From assembly GCF_001280565.1 (NCBI RefSeq), contig NZ_LGRO01000001.1, forward strand, positions 558,001 to 622,000: a stretch of 64,000 nucleotides of DNA. The letters run 5' to 3'. Below are positions 33,930 through 42,101 of this stretch, one piece after another; positions within the stretch are counted from its first letter, which is position 1, and every line of letters begins with the position of its first letter. The position numbers and the translations under genes were made by a program. The notes beneath the pieces were generated by a model. It saw nothing but the letters and a program-made list of their open reading frames with translations. It had not been told where the DNA came from and made no database searches. This DNA comes from Sulfobacillus thermosulfidooxidans. Its GTDB lineage: Bacteria; Bacillota; Sulfobacillia; Sulfobacillales; Sulfobacillaceae.

Positions 33930-34150
33930 ACGACTCCCCACGCCTAAAGGCGGGGGCTTCTCGGTTCATTTCGGCGGCGTATGCTCCGACCGATCCCCGA
34001 AGGCTCCGTCCGAGCCTGACCAATTGATTTAGACGACCAACGCCCGCTTGAGGATGTTTTGTGCGGCGTTTATGTCTCTGTCTTGAACATACCCACAATG
34101 TTCGCATCGGTGCACACGGTCAGACAGTTTCTTTGGGACGATTTCACCGC
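33930..34150 (-). ncRNA. Candidate reRNA (omega-RNA) of the lone tnpB element
   Basis: By the rule for IS605-type TnpB, the RNA covers the end of the gene and the right end. The minus strand after the stop has GCTCGGACGGAGC, GATCGGTCGGAGC and the terminal palindrome, with the guide following as ACTTACCCCCCGCACTGG, i.e. the interrupted host gene. Confidence 0.5.
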
Positions 34151-35111
34151 AATTTGAGCACAGTTGACTCGTGTTCTTTGGATCAACGAGTACGACACGA
34201 CGACCAGCTTCTTCCGCTTTGTACGTGGTGTACTGCACAAGTTGATTCCACGACGCATCCACGATGCTTTTAGCCAGGTGATGATTCTTCACCATTCCCT
34301 GCACGTTCAGGTTTTCAAAGGCCATGAGTCCATACCCGTTGACCAGTCTTCGCGAGACTTTGTGTGCATAGTCCCTGCGTTGATTCGCAATATGCTCATG
34401 CACTTTAGCGAGTTCACGAATCGCTTTACGACGTCGAGAAGACCCTTTCTTCTTGCGCGATACGGATCGTTGTTTTTTTCGTAGTTTTCGTTCGGATTCA
34501 CGCAGAAACCTCGGATGTTCGTAAAACTCCCCGTCGGACGTAATCGCAAGGTGTTTAACACCCAGATCGATGCCGACGGTTTTATGGGACTCTGGCAAGA
34601 TATTCGGTTCCACTTCACACGATAGGCAAGCGTAATACTTCCCGTTTTTCACAACGACCGTACACATTTTAATTTTTCCTTGCGGCTGACGATGCAGTTT
34701 GATTTTGACTTCGCCAATTTTTGAAAGGACTAACCTGTTACCGTTGATCGAATAGCCGCCTTGTGGATACGTAAACGAATTGTATCGACTGACCGATTTG
34801 AAACGTGGATAGCCAGGTTTCTCCCCAGTCTTCACACGCCGAAAAAAGGCTTGAAATGCTTTGTCCAGTCGCTTTACCACATCCTGCAATACCTGCGAAT
34901 GAACCTGTTTTAACGCAGGAATGTATTTTTTACGCTCAGTTAACGTGTTCGCCTGATTGTAGTAATTCAACGTGGTTTTGTCAGTGTTATAAGCAACCCG
35001 TCGTTCGTCAAGAAGACGATTGTAAAGCAGGCGACAGCGTTCTAGGGTGAATTGAATTTTCGCCTCTTGTTCTTTCGTAGGGTAGAGCCTATACTTGTAC
35101 GTTTTCCGCAT
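34029..35111 (-). CDS. tnpB: TnpB RNA-guided nuclease (IS1341-like)
   Basis: 360 residues, typical length. N-terminal TYKYRLYPTKEQEAKI, RuvC-I VGIDLGVKHLA, a long basic helix (RKLRKKQRSVSRKKKGSSRR), RuvC-II LMAFENLNV, zinc ribbon LCSNCGEI ... CEHCGYVQDRDINAA with the last catalytic Asp. All catalytic positions are present, so an active nuclease is plausible. ATG preceded by GTGAGGTGGG. No transposase in the element. TnpB keeps the element in place by cutting empty sites. Confidence 0.9.
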   Translation of the reverse strand: MRKTYKYRLYPTKEQEAKIQFTLERCRLLYNRLLDERRVAYNTDKTTLNYYNQANTLTERKKYIPALKQVHSQVLQDVVKRLDKAFQAFFRRVKTGEKPGYPRFKSVSRYNSFTYPQGGYSINGNRLVLSKIGEVKIKLHRQPQGKIKMCTVVVKNGKYYACLSCEVEPNILPESHKTVGIDLGVKHLAITSDGEFYEHPRFLRESERKLRKKQRSVSRKKKGSSRRRKAIRELAKVHEHIANQRRDYAHKVSRRLVNGYGLMAFENLNVQGMVKNHHLAKSIVDASWNQLVQYTTYKAEEAGRRVVLVDPKNTSQLCSNCGEIVPKKLSDRVHRCEHCGYVQDRDINAAQNILKRALVV

Positions 35112-35192
35112 GATCCCACCTCACTTTCTTATTCTCAGTTTGTTGTCTAGCGCCTTATATCCCCATGGCTAAAGCCAGGGGTTTTACGGCGC

Positions 35193-35220
35193 ACTCGATA
35201 ATTTCTTCGCGCATCCGCAT
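35193..35220 (-). pseudogene. 5' end of the interrupted DUF3850/ASCH-like gene
   Basis: ATG at 35220 with GAGAGGGCGG directly before it starts MRMREEIIE, at which point the tnpB left end follows. The rest is at 33713-33929. Confidence 0.5.
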
Positions 35221-35273
35221 CCGCCCTCTCTTCCTGGAATCCCATCGGTCCCTGTCTTAGACGGGAAGCGGCG

Positions 35274-35486
35274 TTAATCAAACATTTGCACCCGGGTGAT
35301 AATCACCTCATCTTCGAGATCCGCAATCATCGCAATGGCCCCAATCACTTCGACCTCATGCTCGCGAATCCACCTTCGCCACGCATCGGGATCGTCCGTC
35401 TCGGGGCACCCTTCATACAAATGCCGGAAATCCTCCGGGGCAAAATCAAAGGCCCCGTCCACCTGATAGGCGACATTGATGGTCAT
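35274..35486 (-). CDS. Small acidic protein of unknown function
   Basis: 70 residues: a beta start (TINVAYQVDGAFDF), then APEDFRHLYEGCPETDDPDA and WRRWIREHEVEVIGAIA. GAAAGGATGATG precedes the ATG chosen. 46 bases downstream of ssb in the same direction. Confidence 0.5.
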   Translation of the reverse strand: MTINVAYQVDGAFDFAPEDFRHLYEGCPETDDPDAWRRWIREHEVEVIGAIAMIADLEDEVIITRVQMFD

Positions 35487-35532
35487 GATCATCATCCTTT
35501 CGTGGCACGACCATTAAATCATGGCCATACTA

Positions 35533-35967
35533 TTAAAATGGCAAATCGTCCGGCACCATGGAATCCGCATCGCCGGGGGGCGTCAAATCTCCCGAGGGGT
35601 TTTCTGCCGGGGGAAGATCGGGCGAGGAGTCACTGGCTCCTGCATCGTCCCGCCGCCCATCGAGAAATTGCACGCTATCCGCAATGACCTCGGTGATCCA
35701 TCGCCGGCTCCCGTCTTTAGCCGTATAGGATCGCACCTGGAGGCGTCCCGTCACCGCCACTAACCGCCCTTTGCGCAAATAATTGCCGACGTGCTCCGCG
35801 AGCTTGCGCCAGGTGACAACCGGAATGAAATCCGCATCGTATTGACCTTGCGCGTTTTTATAGGGGCGGGGGACTGCGACCGTAAACGAGGTCGTAGGGG
35901 TGCCCTGAAACGTATATCGCAACGCGGGATCTTGGGTGAGCCGCCCAATGAGTTCGACTTGATTCAT
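35533..35967 (-). CDS. ssb: Single-stranded DNA-binding protein
   Basis: 144 residues. OB-fold with the usual features: MNQVELIGRLTQDPALRYT, VTWRKLAEHVGNYLRKG, VTGRLQVRSYTAKDG. A disordered Asp/Ser/Pro-rich linker leads to the acidic tip MVPDDLPF, which in SSB binds partner proteins such as helicases and primases. AGGAGG precedes the ATG. A plasmid-borne copy, it would protect single strands during replication or transfer. The DUF927 helicase at 55.8-58.5 kb ends with nearly the same tip. Confidence 0.95.
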   Translation of the reverse strand: MNQVELIGRLTQDPALRYTFQGTPTTSFTVAVPRPYKNAQGQYDADFIPVVTWRKLAEHVGNYLRKGRLVAVTGRLQVRSYTAKDGSRRWITEVIADSVQFLDGRRDDAGASDSSPDLPPAENPSGDLTPPGDADSMVPDDLPF

Positions 35968-35990
35968 GTGTGAACCTCCTGCAATTCGGG

Positions 35991-36509
35991 TTAATGCCCC
36001 GCGAACGGGGCGAGATCACGGATTTGCCGGACAATCTGGTTGGCGATCTCGGGCGGGGGAGCTTGGTCTGTGCGGAAGATGGCATCCACGGGCCACGGCA
36101 ACACACGTTCTCCCCGGTCATACGCCAGACAGTTCTGCGCCACCTCATAAGGCGATTCATCGAACGGCCAAGGCCCCCGATGATCATCCCGAGCAGGGCG
36201 GGATCGCCATCGGGCTTGGAGCGTCGCAGGATTCGCCGTGAGCCAAACACGCATCACATAGCGAGGCGGAGACAGGGTCCACACCACTTGTTCACGCCAG
36301 TTATAGCCCGTGGAGACCCAAATCCCCACGTGGGGAGGGGTGAGTTCAGGGGCATCCCATGCCCGCCACACCCGTTGCGCCCAGTCCCAAGCCACATCTT
36401 CGTCATCCGCTACAGATCGGAGCGTCTCAATCTCGACCACCGGCCACTCCGTGAGCGCATGCACCGCGAAGGCGGTGGTCGTTTTGCCCACTGCGAAATT
36501 CCCGCACAC
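35991..36509 (-). CDS. P-loop NTPase (kinase-like)
   Basis: 172 residues. The first residues already are the Walker A motif (CGNFAVGKTTTA), then VEIETLRSVADDEDVAWDWA and a later RARDD-type region. It resembles small AAA or adenylate-kinase-like ATPases of phages. The open frame begins with a GTG right before the P-loop, so the first beta strand (VCVLHV in the same frame) would be untranslated unless an upstream start exists; a one-base change in the ATGGTGATGGTG stretch could have removed it. Located just upstream of ssb. Confidence 0.55.
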   Translation of the reverse strand: MCGNFAVGKTTTAFAVHALTEWPVVEIETLRSVADDEDVAWDWAQRVWRAWDAPELTPPHVGIWVSTGYNWREQVVWTLSPPRYVMRVWLTANPATLQARWRSRPARDDHRGPWPFDESPYEVAQNCLAYDRGERVLPWPVDAIFRTDQAPPPEIANQIVRQIRDLAPFAGH

Positions 36510-36543
36510 ATGAAGAACACACCATCACCATGACCTTTCGGAT

Positions 36544-36936
36544 CTAGAGAGCGGAAGGCCGGGGCAGTACCGCATCGGGCATGGTCATCCACAAGACCAA
36601 AAAGTCATCAGGGATGCGTCGCCACATATCACGGGGAGTCCGGATATACCAACTGTCGCCCCATCCATCCTGCTCCCAGTACGACACATCCCAAATCCAT
36701 CGAGCAACCACCCGGCCCGTCAGATCCCGATACCAGAGATGCACGAGCGCATCGTGATGCCACGTAGTCCGTTGCACCCGCTCGGCAAAATCGTGCCCGG
36801 GATCGCCCGCTAAGGAATAGGCCCACCCCGGCTGAGGTCCGGCAGGATCGGACAATCCCAAGGGACACCGCGTGGCCCGTTGGGTAATAAGGTGTATTTC
36901 ATCTAAAAAGTGATCAAAAGCCTCAACAATCGTCAT
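36544..36936 (-). CDS. Trp-rich small protein of unknown function
   Basis: 130 residues (TIVEAFDHFLDEIHLITQRA, later WYRDLTGRVVARWIWDVSYW). GGGGAG precedes the ATG. It overlaps the upstream gene by 14 bases. No family recognised. Confidence 0.5.
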   Translation of the reverse strand: MTIVEAFDHFLDEIHLITQRATRCPLGLSDPAGPQPGWAYSLAGDPGHDFAERVQRTTWHHDALVHLWYRDLTGRVVARWIWDVSYWEQDGWGDSWYIRTPRDMWRRIPDDFLVLWMTMPDAVLPRPSAL

Positions 36937-37237
36937 CCGCAAGCTCCCCGTTCCAGCGACAGACCATTTGAACCGCATCAATGCACCCATTGGCCTCATC
37001 CCAGTCCTCCGGGCGAGAGGCCGCGGCCCGCCGGGCCAATCCCGCGTCTAAGCGGGCATCACAGGCCGCATTCCACGCATCGGCACCCGTCGTTGACCGG
37101 GCCATCTCCCGCAAGACCTCTATCTCCTGCCGAAATCCCCGGAGAAAGGCGGCCTGGGCCTCGGGAGTGGGGTGATACCGCTCCGCCCGTTGTGGGGCCA
37201 CCGTGGTGATGAGCCAATCCCACATCGTCACGTTCAT
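36923..37237 (-). CDS. Small helical protein of unknown function
   Basis: 104 residues, mostly helical (TPEAQAAFLRGFRQEIEVLR, then ADAWNAACDARLDAGLARRA). AGGAGGAA precedes the ATG at 37237. Coupled by overlap with the downstream gene. Confidence 0.5.
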   Translation of the reverse strand: MNVTMWDWLITTVAPQRAERYHPTPEAQAAFLRGFRQEIEVLREMARSTTGADAWNAACDARLDAGLARRAAASRPEDWDEANGCIDAVQMVCRWNGELADDDC

Positions 37238-37248
37238 TCGCGTTCCTC

Positions 37249-37512
37249 CTAGCAATGCTCAGAATCCCCGAGGGCTCCGGACCCCCGCGTGGCGTGATGC
37301 CAACACCGCATGAGCCGATGGGCGGCATCGACTTGCTGCGTGGTGACGAGATAACGCAGAGCGTGGTGAAGCAGATCCTCGTGGTGGTGGTGCACTAAGT
37401 CCGTGACCAATTCCTGCAACAACGGTGCGTTCTGGGAGGATTGCGCCCAGTGGATGGCTTGCTGAACCAGGCGGTCGGTTCGGGATGGGGGAGAAAGGGA
37501 AACAGGGTTCAT
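37249..37512 (-). CDS. Small His-rich helical protein of unknown function
   Basis: 87 residues with VQQAIHWAQSSQNAPLLQEL and a His-rich turn (LVHHHHEDLLHHALRYL). AAAGGAG precedes the ATG. The histidines could bind metal. 11 bases upstream of the next gene. Confidence 0.5.
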   Translation of the reverse strand: MNPVSLSPPSRTDRLVQQAIHWAQSSQNAPLLQELVTDLVHHHHEDLLHHALRYLVTTQQVDAAHRLMRCWHHATRGSGALGDSEHC

Positions 37513-37545
37513 CGCGGGTCTCCTTTCGTGGACAGAAACGAACGA

Positions 37546-37785
37546 TCAGGAGTGCGGGGGCGATGCCAACCGCACATAGCCCGTTTCGCCACAACATGCG
37601 GCACACCGTTGCCCATCGACCAAGGGGGCGGTGGCCCCGCACGTGGCGCAATACCGAGGGGCGGGAGGAGGCAAGGGCACGCGCCGATGGTTAAATCGGA
37701 CGCAAGATTCACAGAGAGGATCACTCACCCCCCGGCCTCCATCGGATAAGGACCGACCGCATTGAATGCAAAACTGGTGAGACAT
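37546..37785 (-). CDS. Double zinc-ribbon protein
   Basis: 79 residues with four CxxC-type pairs: FCIQCGRS, LCESCVRF, YCATCGAT, RCAACCGE. They form two zinc ribbons. Probably a DNA- or protein-binding accessory factor. GAGGTGA precedes the ATG. First gene of the run 35.3-37.8 kb, with a repeat-type hairpin just upstream. Confidence 0.6.
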   Translation of the reverse strand: MSHQFCIQCGRSLSDGGRGVSDPLCESCVRFNHRRVPLPPPAPRYCATCGATAPLVDGQRCAACCGETGYVRLASPPHS

Positions 37786-37952
37786 CTCTCATCACCTCTT
37801 CGGTATGCGTTTCTCCGAGGAAGGCGGTCATTGCCATCCCCCGGATTTGCCAGACCTCTTCGAGGACGAACACCGCCTCCGATGCAGCGAAAAGACGGGA
37901 AAGGATTGGGGAAATACCACAAAAAAACCGCCATCCTCATCACGTTCGGGAA

Positions 37953-37984
37953 GGGATGCCGGTTTTTGCGGGTTTTGCGCACTC
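37953..37984 (+). repeat. Conserved hairpin-tail repeat, copy A
   Basis: GGGATGCCGGTTTTTGCGGG followed by TTTTGCGCACTC. Related copies lie at 54411-54442, 58590-58620 and, inverted, 58968-58999. Here the upstream arm is an imperfect AAAACCGCCATCC. The surrounding 37786-38098 region has no gene. Confidence 0.6.
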
Positions 37985-38098
37985 ATTCGGGTTTCGTGCT
38001 CCGCACCATTTCAATTATCCGTAGTATAGATCCCGCCTCTGCACGCTGTCAAGGGTATGATTTACGCATAAAGCCACGACTTTAAGGTCTGGGTTGGT

Positions 38099-39022
38099 TC
38101 AGGTGTCAATGTGTGTTTGGATGTACGCTCTCACCGCGTTCGTGAAGAATTGCTCAATGTCGTGCCAAGACCAGTCCCGAAACAATAACGGTTCGGGTTC
38201 GTTGACGGCATCCTGAAAGTATGTCAAACTGCGCAAGAGGTGACCCGTACTCAACCCCGGTGCTCTCTGAGTGGTAATCTTGATCCAATCCGCTAATGAC
38301 CAACCCGCCTCATGGAGTGCATAGAGATCGACAAAATCCTTGCGGGCCGCCCGTCCCGACACGGCGTTACATTTCAATGCCACAAGAGATGGAATCGAAG
38401 CCAGCTGGCATCCTTCAAAGGTGTCGCCCTCATCTAACTGAATCCCTCTTTGCCACAAAAACGAGACTTTGACTCCTTGCCATGCCACGTGAAGACTCCC
38501 AACCGTCTGTTCGTAAATGTAAACACTCGGATCCCGCCGAATAATTTCGGCACGAATGGCCTCCATGTCTGGGGGGATGGGGGTCATAAAATCTAAATCT
38601 TCTGATTGCCGATGCCCGAGATACAAGGCCAATGCGGTGCCCCCTGCTAACATAAAGTGCGGCAACGAAGCGAAAAAAGGTCCTTCCTGGTGCAAAAGAT
38701 TCGCGGCTCCAGGAGCTAAAACTTCGGGTCTTAACACACGAGGCACCTCCCAATAATCTCGCCAAAATTGTCGTACAGAATCAGGTAAAGCGCGTGAACG
38801 ATGAAGCACACGATGGACGCGATCCGATCCATACAGCACAAACATATCGTGCCAGTCTTGAATAGATCCGAATTGCAACACGCGCGCAATAATCCAATCC
38901 GCATGGGATTGCCAGTCTATCGCACTCCGCGCAACATCCCAAAACATGGCGGAATGCGATAATCGACGTTGAAGCACTCGTTTTCGATGCCAGGGCATAA
39001 CGTTTGATGACAATTTCACCAC
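38099..39022 (-). CDS. Fusion of a DUF6922-like domain and an AbiEii-type nucleotidyltransferase toxin
   Basis: 307 residues. Residues about 25-95 (FWDVARSAIDWQSHADWIIA, QDWHDMFVLYGSDRV, RALPDSVRQFWRDYWEV) match the small protein normally encoded just before AbiEii toxins. Residues about 115-300 are the toxin: PHFMLAGGTALALYLGHRQS, EDLDFMTP and ARKDFVDLYAL. AbiEii enzymes transfer nucleotides, often onto tRNA, and arrest growth. In most genomes the two parts are separate overlapping genes; here they are one frame without a linker stop. GATGGAGG precedes the GTG. Confidence 0.7.
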   Translation of the reverse strand: MVKLSSNVMPWHRKRVLQRRLSHSAMFWDVARSAIDWQSHADWIIARVLQFGSIQDWHDMFVLYGSDRVHRVLHRSRALPDSVRQFWRDYWEVPRVLRPEVLAPGAANLLHQEGPFFASLPHFMLAGGTALALYLGHRQSEDLDFMTPIPPDMEAIRAEIIRRDPSVYIYEQTVGSLHVAWQGVKVSFLWQRGIQLDEGDTFEGCQLASIPSLVALKCNAVSGRAARKDFVDLYALHEAGWSLADWIKITTQRAPGLSTGHLLRSLTYFQDAVNEPEPLLFRDWSWHDIEQFFTNAVRAYIQTHIDT

Positions 39023-39103
39023 GATGCCTCCATCTCCCGCCTCAAGTCATCGGGAACTTTTCCCTTATTATATCCCGGTACGAGGTGTTCTGAATCGCGA
39101 TGG

Positions 39104-39631
39104 TCAATGAATAACAAACACCGGACTGGTTTCCGTGACAATTTGTGCGTGGGGGCCAAAGAATTGCACAATAATCCGGACCCGGGCCCCTTGCAGAGCC
39201 ATCGGAATGGCCAACGTATAGGCCCCTTGCGCATTGGTGCCCCAATATTCCGTGGGATACGAGGATGGGGCATAGTTAAAATTCCAAAGCGTGATACTCC
39301 ATAACGACCACGAATCCGCCGGCCAGCTCATGGTGAGGGTGCTCCCGGGTTCCGCAGATGCCAAGCCGCCAAACTGCACGGGCACGGGAGTCCGATCCTC
39401 GGCCGGAGACGTGGGGCGAAGGGCTTCGGCCCATCCGGAACCTCCTCCATCCTCCGTGGGGGACGGATGGGACCGGGCACTGGCAGGCGATGCCGAATGC
39501 GCCTTCGAGGAGGAAGCCGATACCATCGGAGCGACCACCGGAGTGGAAGGGGGAGCAGACTCTCGGCCACATCCCGCCAGAGCCAAGCATCCCAGACCCA
39601 TCAGTATGCCAACCCGTTGCCATTGACGCAT
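39104..39631 (-). CDS. Lipoprotein with a beta-sandwich C-terminal domain
   Basis: 175 residues with a lipobox (GLGCLALAGCGRE). A Ser/Pro/Glu-rich linker of 50 residues leads to a beta-rich domain (TLTMSWPADSWSLWSITLWN, then GARVRIIVQFFGPHAQIV). AAAGGAG precedes the ATG. Role unknown; stands between the AbiEii fusion and a small gene. Confidence 0.6.
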   Translation of the reverse strand: MRQWQRVGILMGLGCLALAGCGRESAPPSTPVVAPMVSASSSKAHSASPASARSHPSPTEDGGGSGWAEALRPTSPAEDRTPVPVQFGGLASAEPGSTLTMSWPADSWSLWSITLWNFNYAPSSYPTEYWGTNAQGAYTLAIPMALQGARVRIIVQFFGPHAQIVTETSPVFVIH

Positions 39632-39653
39632 ATCACATGCTCCTTTCGTGGGG

Positions 39654-39944
39654 TTATGCCGTCACCAAACAGGGCACCCCAAATAGCTCCGTAATCCGTT
39701 GCGCTCCAGCCACCACAGCGGCTTGGGGGGTGGATGCCCCCGTACCCGAAAAGGGAGTGTCCTCTAAGGCCCACCACCACGTGGACCCCCGTTGCGCCAC
39801 CCGCAGAGTCACGGTGGTGCCATCCGGGGTAATGGGAATCTGGGCATAGACGGCCTCCGTGGTCGTCACGAGCGTGGGGGCAATCCTCCCCCACGCCGTT
39901 TCAATCGCCTGGGGCCATGATCCTAACGAGAAAGATGATGCCAT
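39654..39944 (-). CDS. Small protein of unknown function, paralogue of 46511-46804
   Basis: 96 residues. The C-terminal half (RGSTWWWALEDTPFSGTGAS, then TPQAAVVAGAQRI) aligns with RQGSVWAWVWRHTPYQGVGY and TPKAAMYAACAVA of the protein at 46511-46804. AAGGAGG precedes the ATG at 39944. Immediately downstream of the diguanylate cyclase. Confidence 0.55.
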   Translation of the reverse strand: MASSFSLGSWPQAIETAWGRIAPTLVTTTEAVYAQIPITPDGTTVTLRVAQRGSTWWWALEDTPFSGTGASTPQAAVVAGAQRITELFGVPCLVTA

Positions 39945-39964
39945 GATGATGTCCTCCTTGACAA

Positions 39965-41422
39965 TTAGCCATGGGTATGCGGATGCACACTGACATCGCC
40001 CGTCCACGGAGCCGAGAGCTCGGAATTCCCCATCGGGTCCGTGGCGGGAAATCGGGAGCCTCCGGTCACGGGATGCGGTTCGGAGTCTTGCGATCCTTGC
40101 CACCACGCCTGATGCCGTCCATGCGCTTTGGCTTGATAGAGACCCTGATCCGCGTGTTTCACGGCATGGGTCAAATCCCACGGATGGTGGGTGACACTAT
40201 ACGCTCCCATCGATGCCGTGACCGCCAAGATTTGCCCGCTCTCCAATCGCACGGGTTGGGAGATCGCGCGCCGAATGGTTTCGACACGCCCCGGGGCCGC
40301 GGCATCGGGCATTTGCGGCAACACCAAGACAAATTCTTCGCCCCCCCACCGGCCCACCATGTCGGGCCAGGGGGCTCGATCTGTCCGACAGGCTTGCCGA
40401 GCGCGTTCCGCCACGACCTTGAGCACATGATCCCCGACATCATGCCCCCAAGTATCATTGACGTGCTTAAAGTGATCGATATCCAATAACGCGATGACGG
40501 CGGGTAATCCCTCCGTGGTCACTTGGGCCGCGTACTCTTCCAAGGATCGACGATTGGGTAGCCCCGTCAGGGGGTCTGTGCGGGCCGCTTCGCGCTCCCG
40601 CTGTAACCAATATTCTTGTTCCAGCAACCGCCGCTGTTGCGTCAGCTGGGAAGCCATCCGATGCACAATCACCATAATCAGGGCCAACGCTCCCCACGAC
40701 CAGACGGGCCACGCCCCAATCAACAAGAGCGCAAGAATGCTTTCGACCACACTGACGGGGATGGAATCCCACCAAATGGTGCTACGCCACAGTCGCTCCG
40801 CGTCCCGCTGAGGTAACAGCGGGCTGAGCAGAAAAACCCCCAAATAGTTATTCGCCGTGATCACGGCGATCACAGCCCCCGCCATGCGACCGGCTTGGTG
40901 CATCCACGTCGGATCTCCCGGGGGCATAAGCCCGCGCCACCACCAGAGCCATCCCAAAAACAACACGGCGGCGGTGGCGTTTTGCACGTAGGGCACCCAC
41001 GATTGCCCCATGCGTTGCAAATGCTGAGGGGTGTCATTCACTAAGACCGCCCACCATCGCACAAGAGGGTGCGTGGGATGCCGCTGGGCCACACGAGGAC
41101 CGGCCCAGCGATACAGGATCGTGGCTGCCCCGTGCCCGAGAGCCACCCAGGTGGCCACGCCCATCCCCCATCGCACCCAAATGAGGATGTACAATGCCGG
41201 GACAAAATTATGCACAGACCGCTCCCGGGTAAACGAGAACGAGGGCACCGCCAAATATTGCCACCACACCGTGAAGAGCACTAACACGCAGATGGTTCCC
41301 CATGGTACCACATTGCGCATCTGCCACGCAGGAGCCGCGAGATGTACCACACCCCATCCTACAATGGCATAGGCAACCCCCGTCCCCAACACCCGCAGGA
41401 CACCGAGTACATTTCCACTCAT
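39965..41422 (-). CDS. Membrane diguanylate cyclase (GGDEF)
   Basis: 485 residues. About seven membrane helices in the first 280 residues form a sensor region, followed by a short coiled coil and a GGDEF domain (TDPLTGLPNRRSLEEY, IALLDIDHFKHVNDTWGHDV, RWGGEEFVLVLPQ). The active-site motif is GGEEF, so it should make cyclic di-GMP. The inhibitory RxxD motif is replaced by PWPD, so product inhibition through that site is lacking. A GAAAGGG box precedes the ATG at 41422. The EAL enzyme at 11825-12505 would be its counterpart. Confidence 0.85.
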   Translation of the reverse strand: MSGNVLGVLRVLGTGVAYAIVGWGVVHLAAPAWQMRNVVPWGTICVLVLFTVWWQYLAVPSFSFTRERSVHNFVPALYILIWVRWGMGVATWVALGHGAATILYRWAGPRVAQRHPTHPLVRWWAVLVNDTPQHLQRMGQSWVPYVQNATAAVLFLGWLWWWRGLMPPGDPTWMHQAGRMAGAVIAVITANNYLGVFLLSPLLPQRDAERLWRSTIWWDSIPVSVVESILALLLIGAWPVWSWGALALIMVIVHRMASQLTQQRRLLEQEYWLQREREAARTDPLTGLPNRRSLEEYAAQVTTEGLPAVIALLDIDHFKHVNDTWGHDVGDHVLKVVAERARQACRTDRAPWPDMVGRWGGEEFVLVLPQMPDAAAPGRVETIRRAISQPVRLESGQILAVTASMGAYSVTHHPWDLTHAVKHADQGLYQAKAHGRHQAWWQGSQDSEPHPVTGGSRFPATDPMGNSELSAPWTGDVSVHPHTHG

Positions 41423-41578
41423 CGGCTTAAACCCTTTCTGAATCACACCATCTTGACATGGTTACCCCAATACCTGAACCAGGATCAGCGAAGCCCTTGG
41501 CCGTTCAGCCGGGCATCGTGTCCGAAGGGATTCGAGATCGAAGGGCCACCATCAAATCTCCGGTTTTCTCTCCCGCCT

Positions 41579-41801
41579 CTATTTACTTTGCTCCTTTTCT
41601 ACAACGGGAATCCGCCCGGGCTTCGGGTCCGGGACGCCCCACCACCATATGGGGCCATCGGTGGCGGGAACAATCCATTGCCCGGTGTCCGTTCCCATGG
41701 CGACAAGGGGGAGGGATCACCTCAACCGTTTCCCGGTGAAGCGGCAGATCATCGGGTTCCCACGGCTCATCATTGAGCCACTGGGCGGGGAGCGTTCCCA
41801 T
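41579..41801 (-). pseudogene. Frameshifted small gene after the DUF2442 copy
   Basis: The first half reads QWLNDEPWEPDDLPLHRETV and VIPP in one frame; the second half, DTGQWIVPATDGPIWWWGVP to EKEQSK, in the next. The switch falls in a run of C near 41705-41715. The product would be about 73 residues of unknown function. It starts 15 bases behind the DUF2442 gene. Confidence 0.4.
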
Positions 41802-41816
41802 GGGGCATGCACCCCG

Positions 41817-42101
41817 CTATGACAGATGCATAGGTTGATGATGAGCTGGGCCATCCAGTGCGACCCAGGAACAAACGCCACACAATAATTGCGGGACCGA
41901 TATATCTTCGTCAATTTCCGGCCATTGCAAAAATTGCCCACCACCCCAAATCTGACAGTTTTGTCGTTGAGTGGCTGATGCTGCGGCAAGTCGGGGGAAG
42001 CGATGAAGGGGAAATCGCAGTTCCCCGTGATTCGATAAGTGAATACACAATTGTTGAGTGCTTTCGTCAATCTCCACAGCAATGGCGACGGGTCGATGCA
42101 T
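41817..42101 (-). CDS. DUF2442 protein
   Basis: 94 residues from the ATG at 42101 (AAAGAGGTG upstream). It has the DUF2442 pattern: IHLSNHGELRFPLHRFPRLA, then QIWGGGQFLQWPEIDEDISV. DUF2442 proteins are small and often belong to toxin-antitoxin-like pairs. Full-length relative of the copy interrupted by the IsrB element at 20.3 kb. The next gene (41579-41801) may be its partner but is frameshifted. Confidence 0.7.
   Translation of the reverse strand: MHRPVAIAVEIDESTQQLCIHLSNHGELRFPLHRFPRLAAASATQRQNCQIWGGGQFLQWPEIDEDISVPQLLCGVCSWVALDGPAHHQPMHLS

Larger units (their letters stand above)
33930..35192 (-). mobile_element. Lone tnpB element (IS1341-like) inserted in a DUF3850/ASCH-like gene
   Basis: Left end at about 35192: CCGTAAAA followed by the hairpin CCCCTGGCTTTAGCCATGGGG (35161-35184). 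Right end at about 33930: hairpin GCCCCCGCCTTTAGGCGTGGGG (33935-33958). There is no TnpA. Flanks are the two parts of one gene and rejoin in frame. The left flank ends GAGTGC, similar to GAATGC at the remnant at 640, which could reflect the target motif. Confidence 0.7.
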
